Shown here: positions 58,096 through 64,000 of the stretch, piece after piece
Numbering within the stretch: the first letter of the stretch is position 1
Layout: every line of letters starts with the position of its first letter
Assembly: GCA_900315145.1 (NCBI GenBank)
Contig: OMYE01000001.1
Span: forward strand, 1 to 64,000
Reading direction: 5' to 3'
Length of the DNA stretch: 64,000 nucleotides
Source of the DNA: an uncultured Pseudomonadota bacterium
Lineage (GTDB): Bacteria; Pseudomonadota; Gammaproteobacteria; Enterobacterales; Succinivibrionaceae
Notes under the pieces: generated by a model
Database searches by the model: none
What the model was told of the DNA's origin: nothing
What the model saw: the letters and a program-made list of their open reading frames with translations, nothing else
Position numbers and translations under genes: made by a program

Positions 58096-61000
58096 CTACA
58101 TCGTCGGCGGATAAACGGTACCCATGCGGCAGTTCAGCGCCAGAACATTCAGTCCGTGATGCTCTAAACTTCTTCTGTAATCGTCGGAAGTACTGTTGAC
58201 AAGCTGCATGGTTTCGAATTTTTCAGCGACGATATTGATTTTTATACTGTTATCATTAAATTCAGTAAGGAACTGTACCGGCCCCTTATTCTTAAGTTCA
58301 AAGAAGAAAATAATTTTCCAGCTGACATTATCATCATCTCTTTCTCTGGTCACATTGATGCCACCCTCACGACCTCCCTCAAAAAGCGGCGGTAGCGGCA
58401 CAAAAGGAGCCAGACCAAGTTCATTGGTAAAACTGCATAAAAGCTGCATTCTTTCAATCTGCTGCAGAGTAAGAATGAGATTCTCCTCAAGCCAGCTTCT
58501 GGTTTTATCAGCAGGAATATCTCTGAATGCATCTGCAGAGGTATAGCTGCCGCTTATTCCCTTCTTCAGCACCTTGAACCTGAGAGCCAGCAGAAGAATC
58601 GTCCACTGCTGAATACGACGTCCTCTGCTGCCGGCGGTTGTCAGAGGATTACCGACAAAACCCAGCCAGTCCATCAGATCATTAAAGTCACTTAGCGGTT
58701 CGGTAAGCGCTTCATATGCTCCTGATGCATATTTCTTAACATCTTCAGGTAAATCCTGCTGCAGCATAACTGCTTTCAGGGAATTAATAAGACGGGACAT
58801 CGGCACCTTACGATGATTGACATCATTAAAGTCCCCCGTAACAAATGCCTCCTTCCGGCTTTTATTACGTCCGAATAACCCTTTGATTTTAGAGATAAGA
58901 GAACTGCCGCTGTTATCATGATTACGATAGTGCTTATCAGATTTTTCCTGACTTCCTAAAGCTGATTCACCTGCCGCCTCTTCAGTATTATTGAAATAAA
59001 CAGCATCAGCCCTCTCATGAGAATCAGTCACTGACGCTACAGCCTCCTGGTTACTCCAAGAGGATTCTGGAGCACAGGTTTCATCTTTTCCGGCATTAAA
59101 TGAAGCTACTTCAGTGCTTTCTTCAGCTTCCGCACTGCTTCTTATTTCATTTTCCGGTTCACTCTTAGGAGTCTTTTTCACCCAGGAATAGTTACCGCAG
59201 CCGCCTATCCCCCAGCTGTTAACGACCTTTCCGGTCTTAATCTGTTTAACCTGGGAAACTCTGCCGGCGTTTTTTATCTCTTCGCCAATACGCCCGGAGA
59301 CGTCATTCTGCAGATTTTCCCCTGAAGAAGTAAGGTCAGGGACTGCGGCTGAGGCAGAGTCTATAGCAGCTGCCGCTTCATAAATCCCGCCTGCGGCATT
59401 ATCATTATCAGAATTCTGCGAAATTTCCGGCTCTGCTGAAGCAGCCGTCACATCAGCGTCATATCTTCTGATATTGTCCGGATAGACCGGTACATTATTA
59501 TTCCTGATAAATTCCGCCTGTCGGATTATTAAATCCTGTTCGCTGTTAAGCCCGGCATTAACCACATCCTCAGAAATAAAGGCATCTGATACCGTCTCCT
59601 GAGCATTTGCAAAACTTTCATCTGCTCCGGAAAGAGAACTGCCGCCGAATACCGTATTCAGATCCCGGGCAACATAGAGTTCCTCCTCACGGGTCGGAAT
59701 ACCCAGTTCATCATCAGGATGATTATCACTTTCGGCTACGGTATCCACAGAAGAACCTGCTGTCCTGAGAATATCCGGTTCTTTTTCCCCGGTGAAACCG
59801 GCATGAGCGTCTGTAGTAACCTCATCCTCAAGGGATGCTGCCGTAGCTGCGACATCTTCAGTCACCCCGGTCCCGGTAATACCCGCTGTATCAGTAATAC
59901 CTGCAGCATCAAGAGTTTCCTTTAAGACCTCCGCTCCGGCATCACTATATTCATTTAACTGCTGTTCCGCCCCGATACTCAGTCTATCCTCACCGGCTTC
60001 ATTATTTTCCGGTGAAATCAATACTTCCGCAAAGGCTGAAGTTTCAGTTGATTCTGAAGCTTCTGCTTCTAATTCAGATTCGGATACAGCACCGTCATTA
60101 TCCGGTACATCAGGTTCATCTGCGGCAGTGATATTTTCATAAACGCCGGCATTATTCTGCTGATTTTCCTCCTGCCCCGGATCAACCGCCTCAGCTTCAG
60201 AATCCGCAGGTTTTTCAGATGATTCTGATTCCTCAGGAGACATTTCAGCCGCCGTTACGGATAAAACGTTATCTGCTGCCGCAGGCTCAGCCTCCGAAGG
60301 TTCAGATGACTCCTGTGATTCAGATACCGGAGATGCTTCAGGCACTGCGGATGTTTCAATCTTCCAGGTGTTTTCCACTGTCTCCGGAATTTCCTCCACG
60401 GCACTGGCGGCCAAGTCATTCTCCTTCGCCATAGCCTGCTCAAGGGAATCCACATCGGTGAACATTCTGTAGTCCTCGATGTTCACACTGACCTGAGTAC
60501 CGGAGGCTTCTTCCTGAGAGTCATCAGAGGTATCCGGAGGTTCATCTCCGGATACCTCCTCCATATTCTTTTCTGCATCCGCACCTTTTAACGGCAAAGC
60601 ACCGGTATCTGATGCAGTCATTTCCGGAACAGTGCCTGATTCTGTCGCTTTTCCGCTTTCAGATGTTAAGACTGATTCTTCAGAAGTTTTATCAGGATCT
60701 GAAAATGCGGATTCATCCTGATTATTTCCGGCAGCAGAGATATCAGAATCGATATAATTGACATCATTTGCCACCTTTTTGATTAAATCAAGAACCTTCT
60801 GGTTGATATTATTGGCTCCCGCCGGAGACGGATTACTCTTTAATTCCTTTTCCTGCTGGGAAATAAAACTGTTGAACTCCTTGATGAGATCAATATTCAT
60901 GCCTTTGCTGCTGGCAATGATTCTCTTGTAGTCCGCAATGGCCTCAAGAGAAATCTGCTGTACCGTCGGTGCCGGTCCTGTACTGCGGGTATCTTCTGCA

Positions 61001-62223
61001 GAAACATTATCACTGCCGGAATCCCCCTCTTCCGGAGTTTCAGTTCCGGATTCAGCAGCCGGTACTGATGCAACCGCATCAGGCTGTATGGTACTGCCGG
61101 CATCCTCCTGCTTTTTCGCGAGAGACCTGCCGTATTCGTCAAGCAAATCATGATCATAGAGTCCGTCGACACTGAGTTCAGGATGCTCTTTAATAAACTG
61201 CTGCAGCTCCTCAACAGTGACCACAGCCGATTCCGGCTCACTTATGGCGGAAATGTCTCCGGATGTTCCGGCTGCAAGCGAGCCGTCGCCGCCTGCTCCG
61301 GCATCACTGCGGATAAGTTTACCGGCCTTGGCTATACTTGCCGCTCTTAAAATAAGACTGGTAACTCTCCTGGCAATGGTGGCGCTCTCCTCATCCCTGA
61401 ACTGCTCACCGGTTTCAAAAAGACCGGCTCTTTCACAGTCCTCAGGAAGCTCATCATAGGCATCGCGGATATAATTCTGGAATTCCTGCTCCCGGTTCAG
61501 CCTGTATATAAGCTCCCGGTTTTTAGAAAGCATGTAGAGAATGTGCGGCTGATGGGCAATAATAAATTCAATGACTGCGGTAAACAGTCTGTTTAGCACC
61601 ACTCTGCCCTTAACCGTAAGAGCCGCCTGCGGCATAACAAAACCTTTTCTGACAAGACGTGACTGCACGGATTCCGGAATGTTTCCGGTACCGACTATAT
61701 TGAGTGTCAGGTAACAGAGATAGGACATCAGGGCCTTGCCCTGAGGATTGTTTTCATGAAAAACCCGGGGAAGCGTACTGCAGTAGCTTGAGAGTTCTCC
61801 TGCAGCCTCATTGCTTTTAACCACATGGTATCTGCTCGTAAGAATATTGCCGAGAAGTTCTGAAAGCTCCGGATCCTTTCTGATAAGTTCAAGAATAAGA
61901 TCCAGATATTCACCTCTACCCTCAGAAGGGCCGGCGTTAAGAGCAGTCAATGGATCCCCTGCCAGAGCAGCCACATATCGCTGCAGGATATCCTGCGCCC
62001 CGGCAAGCTCCGGCGGAAGCAGAGCATAGTCTCTGGTAAGAGCGCTTAAAAAGGAATACGAGGCACTGACATTAATAATTTTCCGGCTGTTCTCTGACAA
62101 TGCTGCTTTCGCCTCATCTCCCCCGACAGGAAATGAAGTCACACCGCCGCCACCGGATTCTCTGCTGTCACACCCTCCGGTATTCTTTATATTTTTTTCC
62201 GGAACTTCAACTTCTCTCAACAT
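58096..62223 (-). CDS. Long acidic protein with FliK-like C-terminus
   Basis: A 1375-residue cytosolic-looking protein with no signal peptide. Residues 70-310 form a helical domain (YAAFLSALTRDYALLPPELAG-like; LIRKDPELSELLGNIL; LVRKGFVMPQAALTVKGRVVLN). Residues 310-1100 are acidic, Ser/Glu/Ala-rich and almost surely disordered. Residues 1130-1375 are folded: a helical part (SRLINSLKAVMLQQDLPEDV) then a segment with PLPPLFEGG, WKIIFFFELKNKGPVQFLTEF and IKINIVAEKFETMQLV that follows the FliK/Flg_hook C-terminal pattern. Coupling to an FhlB-like gene supports this. It may act as a ruler or substrate-switch-like factor, but no export apparatus is present, so function is open. Confidence 0.68.
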   Translation of the reverse strand: MLREVEVPEKNIKNTGGCDSRESGGGGVTSFPVGGDEAKAALSENSRKIINVSASYSFLSALTRDYALLPPELAGAQDILQRYVAALAGDPLTALNAGPSEGRGEYLDLILELIRKDPELSELLGNILTSRYHVVKSNEAAGELSSYCSTLPRVFHENNPQGKALMSYLCYLTLNIVGTGNIPESVQSRLVRKGFVMPQAALTVKGRVVLNRLFTAVIEFIIAHQPHILYMLSKNRELIYRLNREQEFQNYIRDAYDELPEDCERAGLFETGEQFRDEESATIARRVTSLILRAASIAKAGKLIRSDAGAGGDGSLAAGTSGDISAISEPESAVVTVEELQQFIKEHPELSVDGLYDHDLLDEYGRSLAKKQEDAGSTIQPDAVASVPAAESGTETPEEGDSGSDNVSAEDTRSTGPAPTVQQISLEAIADYKRIIASSKGMNIDLIKEFNSFISQQEKELKSNPSPAGANNINQKVLDLIKKVANDVNYIDSDISAAGNNQDESAFSDPDKTSEESVLTSESGKATESGTVPEMTASDTGALPLKGADAEKNMEEVSGDEPPDTSDDSQEEASGTQVSVNIEDYRMFTDVDSLEQAMAKENDLAASAVEEIPETVENTWKIETSAVPEASPVSESQESSEPSEAEPAAADNVLSVTAAEMSPEESESSEKPADSEAEAVDPGQEENQQNNAGVYENITAADEPDVPDNDGAVSESELEAEASESTETSAFAEVLISPENNEAGEDRLSIGAEQQLNEYSDAGAEVLKETLDAAGITDTAGITGTGVTEDVAATAASLEDEVTTDAHAGFTGEKEPDILRTAGSSVDTVAESDNHPDDELGIPTREEELYVARDLNTVFGGSSLSGADESFANAQETVSDAFISEDVVNAGLNSEQDLIIRQAEFIRNNNVPVYPDNIRRYDADVTAASAEPEISQNSDNDNAAGGIYEAAAAIDSASAAVPDLTSSGENLQNDVSGRIGEEIKNAGRVSQVKQIKTGKVVNSWGIGGCGNYSWVKKTPKSEPENEIRSSAEAEESTEVASFNAGKDETCAPESSWSNQEAVASVTDSHERADAVYFNNTEEAAGESALGSQEKSDKHYRNHDNSGSSLISKIKGLFGRNKSRKEAFVTGDFNDVNHRKVPMSRLINSLKAVMLQQDLPEDVKKYASGAYEALTEPLSDFNDLMDWLGFVGNPLTTAGSRGRRIQQWTILLLALRFKVLKKGISGSYTSADAFRDIPADKTRSWLEENLILTLQQIERMQLLCSFTNELGLAPFVPLPPLFEGGREGGINVTRERDDDNVSWKIIFFFELKNKGPVQFLTEFNDNSIKINIVAEKFETMQLVNSTSDDYRRSLEHHGLNVLALNCRMGTVYPPTM

Positions 62224-62673
62224 TGGACTCAGCCGTTATTCTTTCAGATTATTCTTTTAAATTAAACAGATTACTTCCGTAATCAGAAAACTCTCAACAC
62301 TTAACTTTTGAATCTTCAATACTGACTACGGAGCTTTTCTTTTACTTTACTTAACTTTTTCTGGGCGGCCTGACTCACGACCGCTGCTGCTTTATATTCA
62401 GATAAAATATTAAAGCATCGGGGAATATTTTAAAATTTATTTTTACTACTGATTTAATTTTTATACAGGAAACAGGTATCAGTATCATATTGTCAGGACA
62501 ACGCTTAACTGCGTTATATTATCACAAAAAAACTTTATTCTGCCCGAAGTAGCCGTAAATAGTAATTTTTTGTTTCACAGATATCACAATCTTGCCGTCA
62601 GGTGGCAGACGTAACTGCAGTTTTCTGCTTTATAAAGAATCGCACATCAGTTATATATATACGCTCAGCCCAC
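62224..62673. other. Intergenic region upstream of the FliK-like gene
   Basis: 450 AT-rich bases. Nothing beyond a presumed promoter for the leftward long gene; no frame or structure is supported. Confidence 0.4.
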
Positions 62674-62817
62674 TCAGTGTTCCGGTTTCCTGCGGAAATA
62701 ATAATTGATCGTCGAATGAATAGCCTGTGAATAATTAAAAATATTTCTTGCAGCCTGCTGAACCCCTTGGTTTAGATTGTCAGCATCTGCACCTAAATTA
62801 ACAAATGCACCAGCCAT
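62674..62817 (-). CDS. Small 47-residue protein
   Basis: An open frame MAGAFVNLGADADNLNQGVQ... ending FRRKPEH, with CCGGAG eight bases before the ATG and a terminator of the preceding gene just upstream. The composition is protein-like and helical in the middle (QQAARNIFNYSQAIH). No family recognised. Called because of its good ribosome site and clean frame; could still be chance. Confidence 0.4.
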   Translation of the reverse strand: MAGAFVNLGADADNLNQGVQQAARNIFNYSQAIHSTINYYFRRKPEH

Positions 62818-62834
62818 TACTATTCTCCGGAAAT

Positions 62835-62855
62835 AAAAAAACTCGCCGGAGCGAG
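62835..62855 (-). terminator. Terminator of the 85-residue membrane protein gene
   Basis: On the minus strand CTCGC-TCCG-GCGAG is followed by seven T, 22 bases past the stop. Short but GC-rich. Confidence 0.7.
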
Positions 62856-62876
62856 CTTAATCACAGAAATTTAAAA

Positions 62877-63134
62877 CTAATATGTCGAGGTTATATTAAA
62901 CACTTTCTTAAATATTCGCCACAACCATACATAGATATGCCTTGTCCAGTACAGTCCGAGAAACGAGAATCCCCATAATCCATACAAACCCTTAAGCCAG
63001 GTTTCTTCAAACCCCGGATCTTTTGGCAGAAGTAAAATTATTCCCAGACCAATTACTGTCCACGCAGGAAAATCAACCAAAAAACTAGTTACAGCCTTAT
63101 AGGTTTTTGTCTCGTACGGATAAGGAAAGAGCAT
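62877..63134 (-). CDS. Small membrane protein, unknown
   Basis: An 85-residue protein with two membrane segments (AWTVIGLGIILLLP and LKGLYGLWGFSFLGLYWTRHIYVWLW) and aromatic-rich ends. AAGGAGG lies five bases before the ATG, among the best ribosome sites in the window. It has its own terminator. No family recognised. Neighbouring small frames are similarly unclassified, so this may be a small accessory patch. Confidence 0.7.
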   Translation of the reverse strand: MLFPYPYETKTYKAVTSFLVDFPAWTVIGLGIILLLPKDPGFEETWLKGLYGLWGFSFLGLYWTRHIYVWLWRIFKKVFNITSTY

Positions 63135-63222
63135 AGCCGCCTCCTTAAAATTATTGCATCCTTAATTCAACTATATATAAAAATTAAGGTGATTCAATAA
63201 TTTTTGGCTATTTTTTCGTCTT

Positions 63223-63438
63223 TTATGGCATTGGTCTAGTCATCATCATCTTGAATTTTGCTTGCTCTGATTCACATTCATCATCTGTCAATGCCTCATT
63301 ATTACGCACTCTGCGACGCTCTTCCGGATGTTCCTGATAATATTCCTCAAGAAAAACAGTCCCCCAATAATGAAGCTCTGTAATAGGATAGCTCTAAACT
63401 GTCCCCCTGGGTGTGTCAGAACGGAAAAGAGCATCCAT
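63223..63438 (-). pseudogene. Possible small gene interrupted by an amber codon
   Basis: One frame runs from an ATG at 63436-63438 (MDALFRSDTPRGTV), meets TAG at 63394-63396, and continues open for 57 codons (SYPITELHYWGTVFLEEYYQ to MMTRPMP) to TAA at 63223. The second part has hydrophilic, protein-like composition and no start codon of its own in a suitable place, so it looks like the body of a gene broken by a nonsense change. The alternative frame at 63288-63536 is the one-base-shifted reading of the same DNA. No family recognised and no good Shine-Dalgarno sequence. Confidence 0.4.
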
Positions 63439-63450
63439 ACCGGGAGCGTA

Positions 63451-64000
63451 TCAGAAGAGAGATCTGATAAAATCCCCCATAGCATCATCACTTTCCTTCG
63501 GACTGTCAAATCTGCCGCAGTAGCGTACTTCTTCACCCCTTATCATATCCTGTCTTACCGGCAGCAGATCATATTTTGCCAGATTGCGCTTGCAGGTTTC
63601 CGGATCCATGATATAGCTGTTCTTACCGTCATAGCTGAAATAGGCATCGGCAATCCCCTCAGGTATAGCCAGAACTAAAGGATGAATACCTCTCTTAGAC
63701 AGGAAACGGTCATAAACCCGCAATGCACCGCTGGCTCCGGTAAGATTTGTTTTGCTGTTATCATCATGACCTATCCACACGGTCATCAGCTCATCATTGT
63801 CAAATCCGGCGAACCAGGAATCGCGTCCGTCATTGGATGTACCAGTTTTGCCGGCAAGATTGGCACCGTACTTACTGAGAACCCTGGAGGTACCGATTTT
63901 GGCAACTTCAGTCATCCCGTATATGGCAAGGTAGGCATCACGGGGATCAACAACCTGACTGGTTTCAATTCTGAGTTCACGGTCATAGAGCACATCCTCA
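63451..64000 (-). CDS. mrcB: Class A penicillin-binding protein, C-terminal part
   Basis: The frame is open to the right edge of the window, so only the last 183 or so residues are seen. They contain the transpeptidase KTGTSNDGRDSWFAGF box and WIGHDDN, typical of class A PBPs, most like PBP1B, which polymerises and cross-links peptidoglycan in the periplasm. The remaining tail (GIHPLVLAIPEGIADAYF; ETCKRNLAKYDLLPV) is the C-terminal extension. The gene symbol is a best guess between the PBP1A and PBP1B types; the N-terminal glycosyltransferase is outside the window. Confidence 0.85.
   Translation of the reverse strand, partial: EDVLYDRELRIETSQVVDPRDAYLAIYGMTEVAKIGTSRVLSKYGANLAGKTGTSNDGRDSWFAGFDNDELMTVWIGHDDNSKTNLTGASGALRVYDRFLSKRGIHPLVLAIPEGIADAYFSYDGKNSYIMDPETCKRNLAKYDLLPVRQDMIRGEEVRYCGRFDSPKESDDAMGDFIRSLF

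Noticed and set aside
63288..63536. 82-codon hydrophobic frame overlapping the PBP gene end
   Set aside because: It overlaps the PBP C-terminus out of frame, has no ribosome site and is the shifted reading of the more protein-like interrupted frame at 63223-63438.

Overview
The window looks like chromosome of a gammaproteobacterium. Genes such as SLT70-type murein transglycosylase, bifunctional chorismate mutase/prephenate dehydrogenase TyrA, 67K-type SppA, HtpX, MlaA, a YdgA/DUF945 protein, AsnA and a gapA with highly biased codons all fit that class. The AT-leaning base composition and the unusual family mix would suit an anaerobic Aeromonadales lineage such as Succinivibrionaceae, but that placement is inference, since no rRNA or marker phylogeny is available here. 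No tRNA, rRNA, CRISPR array or insertion sequence was recognised.

Layout. 1-9.8 kb: asnA faces away from a condensin operon with the order mksB-mksE-mksF, followed by an LTA-synthase-type sulfatase. 10.5-12.9 kb: a two-gene RNA repair cassette made of a T4-Pnk-like kinase and a PPP phosphatase-RNA ligase fusion. 13.0-20.2 kb: a secreted protein, a LacI-family regulator, slt, a frameshifted GT9 glycosyltransferase and ung. 20.3-30.1 kb: a nine-gene, AT-rich, leftward cluster with two vWA proteins, two protein kinases, two PP2C phosphatases and three zinc-ribbon proteins (two with membrane segments). This is an enlarged TerY-P (vWA/phosphatase/kinase) module and the most interesting system here. 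30.1-33.2 kb: a 1.46-kb gene-free stretch and a divergent RpoD-like sigma factor. 33.3-38.7 kb: guaB-guaA and sppA. 38.8-46.5 kb: an orphan RelB/DinJ antitoxin and the glycogen/maltodextrin genes malQ, glgB and glgX, with a perfect CRP palindrome upstream of malQ. 47.5-57.7 kb: housekeeping and envelope genes (gapA, htpX, bioD, tyrA, mlaA) plus several secreted proteins of unknown role. 57.8-62.2 kb: a very long acidic protein with a FliK-like C-terminus, coupled to a small FlhB-C-terminal-like (FhlB) protein. 62.7-64 kb: small genes and the 3' end of a class A penicillin-binding protein cut by the window edge.

How the parts work together. guaB and guaA give the last two steps to GMP. glgB, glgX and malQ build and remodel alpha-glucans. 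MksBEF would compact DNA. The kinase and the phosphatase-ligase together supply all three chemical steps needed to repair broken RNA. The TerY-P cluster predicts a phospho-signalling circuit in which kinases and phosphatases act on vWA and zinc-ribbon partners, two of them in the membrane. The sigma factor beside it could provide a transcriptional output, but this is only suggested by position.

Starts were moved from the longest frame to an internal start where a Shine-Dalgarno sequence or family alignment favoured it; each case is noted in its entry. Terminators are hairpin-plus-T-run readings made by eye.
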